DNA of 64,000 nucleotides, from assembly GCF_022385335.1 (NCBI RefSeq), contig NZ_CP092431.1, forward strand, positions 310,001 to 374,000, given 5' to 3'. The notes under the pieces are model-generated. The model was not told the origin of the DNA, ran no database searches, and saw only the letters and a program-made list of their open reading frames with translations. The stretch is from Streptomyces deccanensis. GTDB lineage: Bacteria; Actinomycetota; Actinomycetes; Streptomycetales; Streptomycetaceae. Made by a program: the position numbers and the translations under genes. Numbering within the stretch: position 1 is the first letter of the stretch; every line of letters begins with the position of its first letter. Shown here one piece after another: positions 56,878 through 64,000 of the stretch.

Positions 56878-57846
56878 TCATGCGGCCTCGCGGAGCGCGG
56901 CGGGACGCTTCGGTCGGGCGCGCCGCACCAGGGATGCCGCCGCGCTGTCCCAGTCGGGGTACGCGAAGGAGAATCCTGCGTCGCGCAACCGGCCCGGCAC
57001 CACGCGGCGGCTCTTGAACAGCAGTTCCGTGTCCGAGCGCAGGGCGAAGGCGCCCAGCTCGGCCATCCCCCGGGTCGCCGGGAGACCCACCGGGACGTTC
57101 CAGGCCGTGCGCAGCGCCCGCATGAACGCGCGGTGCGGCAGGGGGTGGGGCGAGGCGAGGTTCACCGGACCGTCGAGGTCGTCCCGGGCGATCAGGAACT
57201 CGACGGCCCGCACGAAGTCCTCGTCCTGGATCCAGGAGACGTACTGCGCGCCGCCGGCCACCGGGCCGCCGAGCCCGAGGCGTACCAGCCGTGACAGGAC
57301 GTCGAACACACCGCCCAGGTCCGGGCTCATGACCATCGCCGAGCGCAGGGCCACCTTGCGGGTGGCGGGGGTCGGCGCCTCGGCCTGCGCCCGCTCCCAG
57401 TTCTTCGCGATCTCGACGCTGTACGCCCAGTAGTCCGGCACGCCGGTCTCCGCGCCGCCGATGACGCCGGTTGCCTCGTCGTGGGGCGCGTCGAAGCGGT
57501 GGGCGTAGATCGTCGCCGTACTCATCTGGAGCCAGACGCGCGGCGGTCGCGCGGCGGCGGCGATCGCCTCGCCGACGACCCGCGTCGAGGCCACCCGGGA
57601 GTCCATCATGGCCCGCAGGTTCTCGGGGGTGTAGCGGCAGGAGACGCTGCGCCCGGCCAGGTTGATCACGACGTCACAGCCGTCGACCGCCGTGGCCCAG
57701 GGGCCGAGCGTGGCCCCGTCCCAGCCGACGTCGTGCGCCCGCGTGGGTCGCCGCGTCACCACGGTGACCTCGTGACCGGCCGCTGTCAGCGCACGGTCGA
57801 GAACCGCGCCGATCTGTCCGGTCCCCCCGGGCAGCACCACCTTCAT
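56878..57846 (-). CDS. TIGR01777-family NAD(P)-binding epimerase
   Basis: 322 residues. The dinucleotide loop VVLPGGTGQIGAVLDRAL is at the start, followed by DVVINLAGRSVSCRYTPENL, a serine in LQMSTATIYAH and YWAYSVEIAKNWE, then ALRSAMVMSPDLGGVFDVLSRLVRLGLGG and a C-terminal DUF1731 (SRRVVPGRLRDAGFSFAYPD). Function of the family is not settled (cell-division-linked SulA-like names exist). GGAGGG precedes the ATG. A palindrome, TTGAACGCGTTCAA, lies about 40 bp upstream. Confidence 0.88.
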   Translation of the reverse strand: MKVVLPGGTGQIGAVLDRALTAAGHEVTVVTRRPTRAHDVGWDGATLGPWATAVDGCDVVINLAGRSVSCRYTPENLRAMMDSRVASTRVVGEAIAAAARPPRVWLQMSTATIYAHRFDAPHDEATGVIGGAETGVPDYWAYSVEIAKNWERAQAEAPTPATRKVALRSAMVMSPDLGGVFDVLSRLVRLGLGGPVAGGAQYVSWIQDEDFVRAVEFLIARDDLDGPVNLASPHPLPHRAFMRALRTAWNVPVGLPATRGMAELGAFALRSDTELLFKSRRVVPGRLRDAGFSFAYPDWDSAAASLVRRARPKRPAALREAA

Positions 57847-57887
57847 CGAACCCTCCTCGCTCGGCTCGACTCCAGGGTAACCGCTTT

Positions 57888-57901
57888 TTGAACGCGTTCA
57901 A
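57888..57901. promoter_or_regulatory. Perfect 14-bp palindrome upstream of the epimerase gene
   Basis: TTGAACGCGTTCAA is self-complementary, 41 bp upstream of the epimerase ATG. This form is typical of TetR-family operators. No regulator gene is adjacent. Confidence 0.6.
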
Positions 57902-57907
57902 CATGGT

Positions 57908-57967
57908 GCCGTGAGTTCCCGCTCCCGGTGCGACTCAGGAAGGCGCGGCGGTGCGGGAACTCACGGC
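57908..57967. terminator. 15-bp perfect stem between sapA and the epimerase gene
   Basis: GCCGTGAGTTCCCGC (57908-57922) pairs perfectly with GCGGGAACTCACGGC (57953-57967) across a 30-nt loop, 16 bp after the sapA stop. It likely terminates sapA transcription and separates the two same-strand genes. Confidence 0.7.
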
Positions 57968-57983
57968 TGGACGGGGTGCCGGA

Positions 57984-58433
57984 TCAGCGGATCTCGGTGA
58001 CCCGCTGTTCCTTCAGGGAACCGCAGTTGGAGTTCTCCACCGACACGTAGACGTTGTCGATGCTGCCGCCCCAGTTCACGCAGAAGTTCCTGCCGTAGAC
58101 GTAGGCCGGTCCCGCGTACGAGCTGTAGTCGTCGGCGTCGCCCGCGTACTCGTCCGTCGCGGGGATGTAGACCCACGTGGACATGGGCTTGAGCGTGCCC
58201 GGGTTCTTGCGGATGGTCGCGACGCAGTTCTCGCCGTTCGACGCGTTGTAGGTCAGGTAGACGGTGCCCAGCGAGCCGACGGGCGCCGAGTTCACCGTCT
58301 TGTAGGCCTTGCCGCAGACACCCTGCGGGGTGACGTTCGGCGCGGCGGAGGCCGCCGTGGCGAAGGCGGTCGAGGCGCCCACCGCGAGTGCGGCTAAGGC
58401 CCCCATCGTCACGACATTACGTACCTTTCTCAT
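57984..58433 (-). CDS. sapA: Spore-associated protein A
   Basis: 149 residues with a signal peptide (VVTMGALAALAVGASTAFATAASA). The mature domain has the SapA pattern VCGKAYKTVNSAPVGSLGTVYLTYNASNGENCVATIRKN, SYAGPAYVYGRNFCVNWGGSID and NSNCGSLKEQ, with four Cys. SapA proteins are found on aerial mycelium and spores of Streptomyces; function unknown. AAGGGGGAAAT precedes the ATG. A hairpin lies in its leader. Its nearness to a spore-active hydrogenase type is suggestive only. Confidence 0.85.
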   Translation of the reverse strand: MRKVRNVVTMGALAALAVGASTAFATAASAAPNVTPQGVCGKAYKTVNSAPVGSLGTVYLTYNASNGENCVATIRKNPGTLKPMSTWVYIPATDEYAGDADDYSSYAGPAYVYGRNFCVNWGGSIDNVYVSVENSNCGSLKEQRVTEIR

Positions 58434-58451
58434 ATTTCCCCCTTGTAGCCA

Positions 58452-58471
58452 TGAGAGCGCCTTTGCTCTCA
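58452..58471 (-). promoter_or_regulatory. Hairpin in the sapA leader
   Basis: TGAGAGC (58452-58458) and GCTCTCA (58465-58471) are exact complements across six bases, about 19 bases upstream of the sapA start and just before the ribosome site. It could be an operator or an RNA stabiliser. Confidence 0.45.
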
Positions 58472-58548
58472 CAGGATGTGACCCACGAGGGGGACGAATG
58501 GTTGCCCCGGTCTTCCACTGAGGTTCGCGAGAGTGTGCGCGGCCCTGG

Positions 58549-59238
58549 TCAGAGGGTGAGAAGTTCTTCGTGGAAACCGCCGAACTCGCGCTCGGGGTCG
58601 ACGAGATGGATCTCCAGGATCCAGTGGCAGCGGCGCCCGGCCTTGTCGGTGCGGCGCATCGGGGTGGTGTTGGCGGGGGCGATGTACGACTCCACGTCCG
58701 CGCCGTCGATCCACTCGTGCGGGAACTCGCCGACCAGGTGGCCGGCGTGCCAGCCGCCCAGCTCCCACCCCGCCTCGGCGGCCAGCCTCTCCACCTCGGC
58801 GTACAGCCGCGCTCCGGTGATGTACGGGTCGGCCTCGAAGAACCTGCGGCCGACCGCGAAGACGCGTGACAGATCGCCGCGGAGTCGGTGCTTGACGGGG
58901 TCGTCGCCGAGAACGAAGGTCCGGCCGAAGTCGGCCTCGTACTCCTCGAAGATCGGGCCGAAGTCGGCGAACACAATGTCGTCCGTGGTGATCACCCGGT
59001 CCGGCGGGTTCTCCCGGTAGGGCTTCAGCGTGTTGGGGCCGGAGCGGACGATCCTCTTGTGCCAGTGGCGGGTCGTGCCGAACAGTTCGTTCGCCAGGTC
59101 CCTGACCCGGTCACTGACCGCGCGCTCGCTCTCGCCGGGGGCGACAAGACCGCGCTCCTCCATCTCCGCGAAGAGCCGTACCGCCTTCGCCTGGGCGTCC
59201 AGGAGCCGTGCCGCGCGCGTGGGTTCGTCGTCCGCCAT
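58549..59238 (-). CDS. M24-family metallopeptidase
   Basis: 229 residues with the pita-bread fold of creatinase/aminopeptidase P-like enzymes: DDIVFADFGPIFEEYEADFGRTFVLG carries the paired Asp ligands; HAGHLVGEFPHEWID the His; HWILEIHLVDPEREFGGFHEELLTL the C-terminal Glu ligands. It lacks the N-terminal creatinase domain, so it is a short member. Substrate unknown. It is divergent from the degraded lyase gene. Confidence 0.85.
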   Translation of the reverse strand: MADDEPTRAARLLDAQAKAVRLFAEMEERGLVAPGESERAVSDRVRDLANELFGTTRHWHKRIVRSGPNTLKPYRENPPDRVITTDDIVFADFGPIFEEYEADFGRTFVLGDDPVKHRLRGDLSRVFAVGRRFFEADPYITGARLYAEVERLAAEAGWELGGWHAGHLVGEFPHEWIDGADVESYIAPANTTPMRRTDKAGRRCHWILEIHLVDPEREFGGFHEELLTL

Positions 59239-59305
59239 GAGCCGACCGTAGTGAGAGAGATCGCTTCCGGCAACGGGATTTCACCGACCGGCTTCGGGGG
59301 CGTTT

Positions 59306-59321
59306 CTGGAAGCGTTTCCAG
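59306..59321. promoter_or_regulatory. LacI-type operator upstream of the degraded lyase
   Basis: CTGGAAGCGTTTCCAG has TGGAA/TTCCA arms around GCGT with one mismatch. It fits the LacI/GalR-family operator form TGGAAxCGxTTCCA. It lies about 180 bp before the lyase relic, and 68 bp upstream of the M24 gene start. It may be a relic of sugar-dependent control. Confidence 0.55.
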
Positions 59322-59498
59322 GAGTGTCCGCGCGGGTGTTCCGATGCGCCAAGGCCTGTGTACTCGCGGAATATTGACGCTTCGTCAGCCTTGACGGTCG
59401 TCTCGGGCGGTGCTTCCATCACAGGCGTGTAAACGGTTCAAGTCCCCGCGGTACGACTCGTCGACGGTTCCGTTCCGGCACAGGAGGGTGTGATTGTC

Positions 59499-59990
59499 AT
59501 GCGCATGACTTTCACAGGGCCGTGTGTGCCGTGCTGGCCGTCGGGGCGGCCGGACTCACCTCGCCCGGCGCGGGCACGGCCGTGGCCGACGACACGCCGA
59601 GGGTTCAGGCCGCGCGGGTGATGGAGAACCTCGGGCGCGGGGTGGTGGCGGTGCGCTCCGGCTCGTCAGCACCTGGAACCACGGCGCCGTCACCGCCGCG
59701 CAGGGCGGTCCCACCCTGGTCGGTGACATCCTCGGCGACTGGCGGGAGGAGGCCGTCCACACCAACGCCTCCCACGACGAGCTGATCGTCTTCACCACCG
59801 ACCGGCCCACCGCCACCCGGCTCCACACACCGGCCCACGACCCCGCCTACCGCAACGCCATGACCTTCAAGGGCTATCTGCAGTCCCACCACGTCGACAA
59901 CTTCCTCGGCGCCGGCATGACGCGGCCGCCCCGGCCGGACATCGCCTACGCGGGAGGCGGTCCGCTCACGTGGTCCCGCCCCGTGGGCCT
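59499..59990 (+). pseudogene. Degraded PL11 rhamnogalacturonan lyase (frameshift plus internal deletion)
   Basis: A strong ribosome site (CAGGAGGG) and ATG 59499 begin MRMT, then the frame shifts by one base (about 59507-59510) into a signal peptide, AVCAVLAVGAAGLTSPGAGTAVA, and the mature start VQAARVMENLGRGVVAVRSG of PL11 lyases. At about 59660-59670 the sequence jumps, in another frame, to the C-terminal end: STWNHGAVTAAQGGPTLVGDILGDWREE, then TPAHDPAYRNAMTFKGYLQSHHVDNFLGAGM. Some 450 or more catalytic residues are missing. The family cuts rhamnogalacturonan I of plant pectin. The 3' border is approximate. Confidence 0.8.
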
Positions 59991-60014
59991 GCTCGACGCG
60001 CCACCGTCGGGTCG

Positions 60015-60980
60015 CTACCCGCCCGTCAGCTGCCGGACGGGGGCGCCGTCGAGGAAGGCGACGACGTCCTCCACCGCCTCCCCGTAGAAGGTGCGGTAGT
60101 TGCGCTCGGTGACATAGCCGAGGTGCGGGGTGGCGAGGACGTTGGGGAGGGTGCGGAAGGGGTCGTCGGCGGGGAGGGGCTCGCTGTCGAAGACGTCGAG
60201 GCCCGCGCCGGCGATCCACCCCTCGCGCAGGGCGCGCAGCAGTGCCGTCCGGTCGACGATGGCGGCGCGCGAGGTGTTGACGAGATGCGCGTGCGGGCGC
60301 ATGGCGCGCAGTTCCGGCTCGCCCAGCAGGCCCCGGGTGCGGTCGGACAGGACGAGGTGGACGGAGACGAAGTCGCTGCGGCCGAGCAGGTCCCGCTTGT
60401 CCTCAGCCAGTCGGGCGCCCACCTCGGCCGCCCGCTCGGCGGTGAGGTTCTCGCTCCAGGCCAGGACCTCCATGCCGAAGGCGGTGGCGACGCGGGCCAC
60501 CCGGCTGCCGATCTTGCCCAGCCCGAGCAGACCGAGGGTGCGGCCGTGCAGGTCCTGGCCGACGGTGGACTGCCAGGGGCCGTTCTCGCGCAGGGCCCGG
60601 TTCTCGACGGTGACCTGGCGGGCCAGACCGAGGAGCAGCGCCCAGGTCAGTTCGACGGGAGGGGTGGGACTGCTCGCCGTACCGCAGACCGTCACGCCCT
60701 GGGCCCGTGCCGCCGCGAGGTCGATGGAGGCGTTGCGCATGCCGGTGGTGATCAGCAGGCGCAGGCGGGGCAGTCGGCGCAGGAGGTCGGCGTCGAAGGG
60801 CGTGCGTTCCCGCATGGCCACGACGATCTCGCAGTCGGCGAGTTCGGCCACGAGCCGGTCCCGGTCGGTGATGTGCTCGCGGAGCGTGCGCACCTCGACC
60901 CGGTCGGCGAGGGGGCTCCAGTCCGCCAGGGTCAGGGCGGCGTCCTGGTAGTCGTCCAGCACGGTGCAGTGGAGGGTCAT
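60015..60980 (-). CDS. D-2-hydroxyacid dehydrogenase, NAD-dependent
   Basis: 321 residues. The NAD-binding loop LGLLGLGKIGSRVARVATAFGMEVLAW, catalytic Arg in NTSRAAIVDRTALLRAL, Glu in GAGLDVFDSEPLP and His in ATPHLGYVTERNY are all present. The family interconverts 2-keto and D-2-hydroxy acids; some members are phosphoglycerate or glyoxylate reductases. The start ATG at 60980 is divergent from the MFS gene across 116 bp, so the exporter may move a related acid. Confidence 0.9.
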   Translation of the reverse strand: MTLHCTVLDDYQDAALTLADWSPLADRVEVRTLREHITDRDRLVAELADCEIVVAMRERTPFDADLLRRLPRLRLLITTGMRNASIDLAAARAQGVTVCGTASSPTPPVELTWALLLGLARQVTVENRALRENGPWQSTVGQDLHGRTLGLLGLGKIGSRVARVATAFGMEVLAWSENLTAERAAEVGARLAEDKRDLLGRSDFVSVHLVLSDRTRGLLGEPELRAMRPHAHLVNTSRAAIVDRTALLRALREGWIAGAGLDVFDSEPLPADDPFRTLPNVLATPHLGYVTERNYRTFYGEAVEDVVAFLDGAPVRQLTGG

Positions 60981-61096
60981 GCGGACAGTGTGCCGTTCGT
61001 CGGCGGCCGCCTCGGGCGCGGGTGGGCGGCGGGTGCCGGGGACTGGCGGCGGTCGTCGGGGCGCGTGCCGCGAGGGGCGGGGTTACCTTCGGCGGT

Positions 61097-62344
61097 ATGG
61101 ACGGTGATCTCGGGAGCCGGCGCCGGTGCGCGCTCGGCGGCGCGGTGTTCGCCGTGTGCATGGCCGGCACGACACTGCCGACCCCGCTGTACGGCCTCTA
61201 CCAGGAAAAGTTCGGTTTCTCGGAGCTCACGGTCACCGTGGTCTACGCCGTCTACGCCTTCGGGGTCATCGGTGTGCTGCTGCTGGCGGGCAACGTCTCG
61301 GACGCCGTGGGCAGGCGCCCGGTGCTGTGGTGGGGCCTGGGGTTCGCGGCGGCGAGTGCCGTCTGCTTCCTGTGCGCCACCGCGCTGGGCTGGCTCTACG
61401 CGGGGCGGCTGTTGTCGGGGCTGTCGGCCGGCCTGTTCACCGGGGCCGCCACGGCGTACGTGATGGAGCTGGCGCCGCGTGGTGGTGTCTCGCGGGCCAC
61501 GTTCGTGGCGACCGCCGCGAACATGGGCGGGCTCGGCTGCGGTCCGCTGCTGGCCGGGGTGCTCGCGCAGTACGCCCCGTGGCCGCTGTATCTGCCGTTC
61601 GCCGTCCATCTCGCCCTGGTGGCCTGCGCGGCGGCCGTCCTGTTGGGGCTTCCGGAAACCGTGCGGGAGCGACGGCCGCCGGCCACGGTACGACCTGGGC
61701 GGCCCAGCCTGCCGCCGTCGGTGCGGACGGTGTTCGGGCCGGCGGCGGCCGCCTCCTTCGTGGGGTTCGCCCTGTTCGGGGTCTTCACCTCGGTCAGCCC
61801 GGCCTTCCTCGCCCAGTCCCTGGACGTGCGCGATCACGCGGTGAGCGGGCTGGTCGTCGCGCTGGCCTTCTTCGCCTCCACGGCCGGGCAGTTGGCCGTC
61901 GGACGTGTCGGTGTGCGCCGGTCGCTGCCGCTGGGCTGCGCCGGGCTGCTGGCCGGGCTGGCGCTGCTGGCGGGCGCGCTGCACTGGGAACTGCTGGCGC
62001 TGGTGGTACTCAGTGCCGTCGTGGGCGGGGCCGCGCAGGGTCTGGCGTTTCGTGGAGCGCTGTCCGCCGTGGCGGCCGCGTCGGCGCCGGATCGCCGGGC
62101 GGCCGTGATCTCGTCACTGTTCGTGGTGGCCTACACGGGGATCTCGGTGCCGGTCATCGGGGTGGGGTTCCTGGCGGAGCCGATGGGTCTGGAAGGCGCG
62201 GGGCTCGTCTTCATCGCGTGCATGGCGGTGCTGGTGTCGTCCGCGGCCGTGTATCTGCTGCGACGTCCGGTACCGGCTCCGAAGGCGGAGGCCGAGGCGG
62301 AGGCGGAGGCGGAGGCGGAGGCGGAGGCGGAGCGATCGGGCTGA
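61097..62344 (+). CDS. MFS transporter with Ala-Glu repeat tail
   Basis: About 415 residues, 12 predicted transmembrane helices. The MFS loop 2-3 motif is GNVSDAVGRRPVLWWG and the antiporter-like motif ATAANMGGLGCGPLLAGVLAQY is in helix 5. The C-terminus carries a cytoplasmic run of about nine Ala-Glu pairs encoded by a GGCGGA hexamer repeat (62284-62332). The substrate is unknown; the shape is that of drug or metabolite exporters. Divergent from the hydroxyacid dehydrogenase. Confidence 0.87.
   Translation: MDGDLGSRRRCALGGAVFAVCMAGTTLPTPLYGLYQEKFGFSELTVTVVYAVYAFGVIGVLLLAGNVSDAVGRRPVLWWGLGFAAASAVCFLCATALGWLYAGRLLSGLSAGLFTGAATAYVMELAPRGGVSRATFVATAANMGGLGCGPLLAGVLAQYAPWPLYLPFAVHLALVACAAAVLLGLPETVRERRPPATVRPGRPSLPPSVRTVFGPAAAASFVGFALFGVFTSVSPAFLAQSLDVRDHAVSGLVVALAFFASTAGQLAVGRVGVRRSLPLGCAGLLAGLALLAGALHWELLALVVLSAVVGGAAQGLAFRGALSAVAAASAPDRRAAVISSLFVVAYTGISVPVIGVGFLAEPMGLEGAGLVFIACMAVLVSSAAVYLLRRPVPAPKAEAEAEAEAEAEAEAERSG
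62284..62332. repeat. Hexamer microsatellite GGCGGA at the end of the MFS gene
   Basis: About eight copies of the 6-bp unit (one variant, GGCCGA) encode the Ala-Glu tail. Slippage would change tail length by whole codon pairs and leave the frame intact. Confidence 0.85.
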
Positions 62345-62355
62345 GGGGTTCATCG

Positions 62356-62397
62356 GTCGCCGGGAGTAGGTCCCGCGTCGCCGGGAGTAGGTCCCGC
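62356..62397. repeat. Perfect 21-bp direct repeat, two units
   Basis: Two identical 21-bp units (62356-62376 and 62377-62397, beginning GTCGCCGGGAGTAGG) lie between the MFS stop and the PNPOx-like gene. They may be a recent duplication or a paired binding site. Confidence 0.9.
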
Positions 62398-62426
62398 GCC
62401 CCAGGTGCGGTTCGCACCCGAGTGGC

Positions 62427-62440
62427 TAGGGTCCGTCCTC
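62427..62440 (+). promoter_or_regulatory. Probable -10 for a leaderless message
   Basis: TAGGGT (62427-62432) lies eight bases before ATG 62441, with no ribosome site between. This spacing is typical of leaderless Streptomyces transcripts. A good -35 is not visible. Confidence 0.5.
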
Positions 62441-62902
62441 ATGGAGACCACGGGAATCGTTCGCCGTCGGACGGCTGAGCGTGTGCGCGACACTCTGGAA
62501 CGGCTCGTCGGCGAGCGGGACGTCTGGCTGTCGACGGCTCACCCCGAACACGGGCCGCACCAGGTGCCGTTGTGGTTCTCGTGGGACGGGCGGGCGGTGT
62601 GGATGTGCACCGGCGCCGCGTCCGTGACCGTACGGAACGTCCGCGAGGAGCCGCGCGTGCGCCTGTCGCTGCCGGACACGTTCGACGTGGTGCTGCTCCA
62701 GGGGGAGGCGGAGTGTTTCGCCGACCAGGAGGTGCCCCGGGACGCGGCGGAGGCGTTCGCGGGGAAGTTCGGGTGGGATCCGCGCGTGGAGGACGGTGCC
62801 TTCGTGTACGTCCGCGTGGTCCCGACGACCGTACGCGCTTGGCGCGGCGAGCCGGAACTACGCGGGCGAGTCATCATGCGGGACGGCGTGTGGTCGGAAT
62901 GA
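62441..62902 (+). CDS. PNPOx-like/F420-type split-barrel protein
   Basis: 153 residues. The split-barrel pattern is RDTLERLVGERDVWLSTAHPEHGPHQVPLWFSWDGRAVWMCTGAASVTVRNVREEPRVRLSLPDTFDVVLLQGEAE, as in the Rv3369/TIGR03667 group of flavin/deazaflavin oxidoreductases. These use F420 or FMN. No signal. The start appears leaderless. It converges on the ADP-ribosylglycohydrolase gene with 16 bp between stops. Confidence 0.85.
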   Translation: METTGIVRRRTAERVRDTLERLVGERDVWLSTAHPEHGPHQVPLWFSWDGRAVWMCTGAASVTVRNVREEPRVRLSLPDTFDVVLLQGEAECFADQEVPRDAAEAFAGKFGWDPRVEDGAFVYVRVVPTTVRAWRGEPELRGRVIMRDGVWSE

Positions 62903-62918
62903 CGACGACGGCCGACCC

Positions 62919-63845
62919 TCACCGGCGCGGCTGGTGGACCGGCTTCCAGTGGCTCCAGTCGGGGATGGGCTCGCGGGACTCGTGCCAGGGTGCCGGGAGG
63001 CCGGCCGTGCCGGTGCGGGACGCGACGACGCCGCCCGCGATGGCGCAGGTGGTGTCGCGGTCGCCCCATCCGGCGACGGTCTGCCAGAGCGCCTCGGTCA
63101 GGTCGTTCAGGTGGCCCGCGGCGGACCACAGGGCGAACGGGACCGTGTCCGGGGCCGAGATCAGTGTTCCCGAGCCCAGGACGGACGCCGCGTGGCGGAC
63201 CGACGCACGGTCGGAGAACGCGGCGGCCACCAGGAGGCGGGAGCGGACGTCGCTGTCCGGCACATGGTCGGCGACCTCCCGCAGGAACTCCGGGCGAGGC
63301 GGGGCGTCGTGGCCCTCGGTCGCGGCCGCCAGTGCCGCCGCGACCGCCACGGCGACGGCGCCCGCCACGGCCTCGGGGTGGGCGTGCGTGGTCAGCGCGG
63401 ACAGCCTGGCCTGCTCTCGGGCTGCCGGCAGGTCGTCGCGGAACCACGCGCCGAGGGGTGCGACGCGCATCGCGGCCCCGTTGCCGTAGGAACCCTGGCC
63501 GCCGAACCGCTCGGTGGTGACGGCCCGCCAGTCACCGCCCTCGCGGATGCCCCGGAGCACACCGTGCATGGACGGCCCGTACTTGCGCCCCGGGTCACGG
63601 TCGTACTCGGCGGCGAACTCCACCGCCAGGGTGTCCGGGAGGACCTCCCCGTGGGTCGTCAGGTGGCCGAACACGACGAAGGCCATGGCGGAGTCGTCCG
63701 TCCACGACCACGGCCCGGGACGCGGCTCCCGCGCGGCCCACAACGCCTCCGCGTCCTCGTCGGACCGCGTGAACCAGCTGTCGCCGAAGGCGTCACCCAT
63801 CACCAGGCCGTCGAGACCGGCGTGGGCGTGGAAACGGCTGGTCAT
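62919..63845 (-). CDS. ADP-ribosylglycohydrolase-family protein
   Basis: 308 residues. The metal-binding pattern of the DraG/ARH fold is present: GLVMGDAFGDSWF, SWTDDSAMAFVVFGHL, GSYGNGAAMRVAPLGAW, LTTHAHPEAVAGAVAVAVAAAL, and WGDRDTTCAIAGGVVASRTG with the C-terminal Asp cluster. The enzyme removes ADP-ribose from proteins or small molecules, or acts as another magnesium-dependent hydrolase. GGAGGAG precedes the ATG at 63845. The upstream 155 bp to the window edge holds no gene; a CCCCAT hexamer occurs three times near 63866-63885. Confidence 0.88.
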   Translation of the reverse strand: MTSRFHAHAGLDGLVMGDAFGDSWFTRSDEDAEALWAAREPRPGPWSWTDDSAMAFVVFGHLTTHGEVLPDTLAVEFAAEYDRDPGRKYGPSMHGVLRGIREGGDWRAVTTERFGGQGSYGNGAAMRVAPLGAWFRDDLPAAREQARLSALTTHAHPEAVAGAVAVAVAAALAAATEGHDAPPRPEFLREVADHVPDSDVRSRLLVAAAFSDRASVRHAASVLGSGTLISAPDTVPFALWSAAGHLNDLTEALWQTVAGWGDRDTTCAIAGGVVASRTGTAGLPAPWHESREPIPDWSHWKPVHQPRR

Positions 63846-64000
63846 CGGAAGACTCCTCCGGGCGATGGGGATGGGGATGGGGACGAGGGGGGTGGCCAGA
63901 GCATTGTCGTCGGCGGGCGACGAGCGTGCGAGTGTGTTTCCGCGCTCGCCGTGCCCCGCCTGATTCCGGCCACCCGGCTGCAACGCGTGCTCGCGGCCTC

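Overview
The window is very GC-rich, densely packed and codon-biased in the way of a Streptomyces chromosome. The gene families agree: conservon proteins (DUF742 plus a GTPase), a spore-associated protein A, a soluble HAMP-repeat hybrid kinase, partner-switching proteins, mycothiol-enzyme-like domains, and a complete actinobacterial group 1h (formerly group 5) [NiFe]-hydrogenase locus. I see no rRNA, tRNA, insertion sequence, integrase or CRISPR array. It reads as chromosomal DNA with regulatory and metabolic modules.

Layout. 1-900: end of a conservon (cvnC partial, cvnD). 945-4330: GNAT, AraC regulator divergent from a QorB/NmrA-like oxidoreductase, and a double SnoaL protein. 4378-8006: L,D-transpeptidase divergent from an OmpR-type two-component pair. 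8148-11978: DUF1963 protein, SUKH-like protein, P-loop kinase coupled to a tiny BFD-like [2Fe-2S] protein, and an M1 peptidase. 12054-16691: a MerR/DinB-like fusion with its own operator, APH-family kinase, and a GntR regulator (palindromic operator) with a FAD oxidase. 16816-18936: FG-GAP secreted protein and methyltransferase. 19112-24819: a two-gene operon of an ABBA-fold indole prenyltransferase and a tryptophanase, divergent from a large HTH/nSTAND/WD40 protein. 24846-28189: PLP enzyme, small unknown and secreted proteins, a lipoprotein. 28221-37142: a partner-switching signalling locus (hybrid kinase with seven HAMP-type units, ANTAR/GAF/PAS/PP2C phosphatase, two HATPases, a STAS protein). 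37636-39888: RTX-repeat secreted protein, lipoprotein, hydrophilic protein.

39989-55989 is one minus-strand hydrogenase locus read right to left: DUF6400 protein, zinc-ribbon protein, hypX, hhyS, hhyL, NifU-like, DUF5947, DUF6084, a 495-residue unknown, a maturation protease, a 34-residue peptide, then hypA, B, F, C, D, E. It ends at a 19-bp-stem bidirectional terminator. Stop/start overlaps run through most of the locus, so the unknown proteins are probably dedicated assembly factors for a cytoplasmic, H2-scavenging, oxygen-tolerant enzyme. HypX fits this because it makes the active-site CO in air.

56106-64000 holds a lone TOPRIM protein, a TIGR01777 epimerase, sapA, an M24 peptidase, a wrecked PL11 rhamnogalacturonan lyase gene with its promoter operator still present, a hydroxyacid dehydrogenase, an MFS exporter, a PNPOx-like protein and an ADP-ribosylglycohydrolase.

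The parts that look least described are the hydrogenase accessory set, the prenyl-indole operon with its nSTAND neighbour, the MerR-metalloenzyme fusion, and the partner-switching locus.
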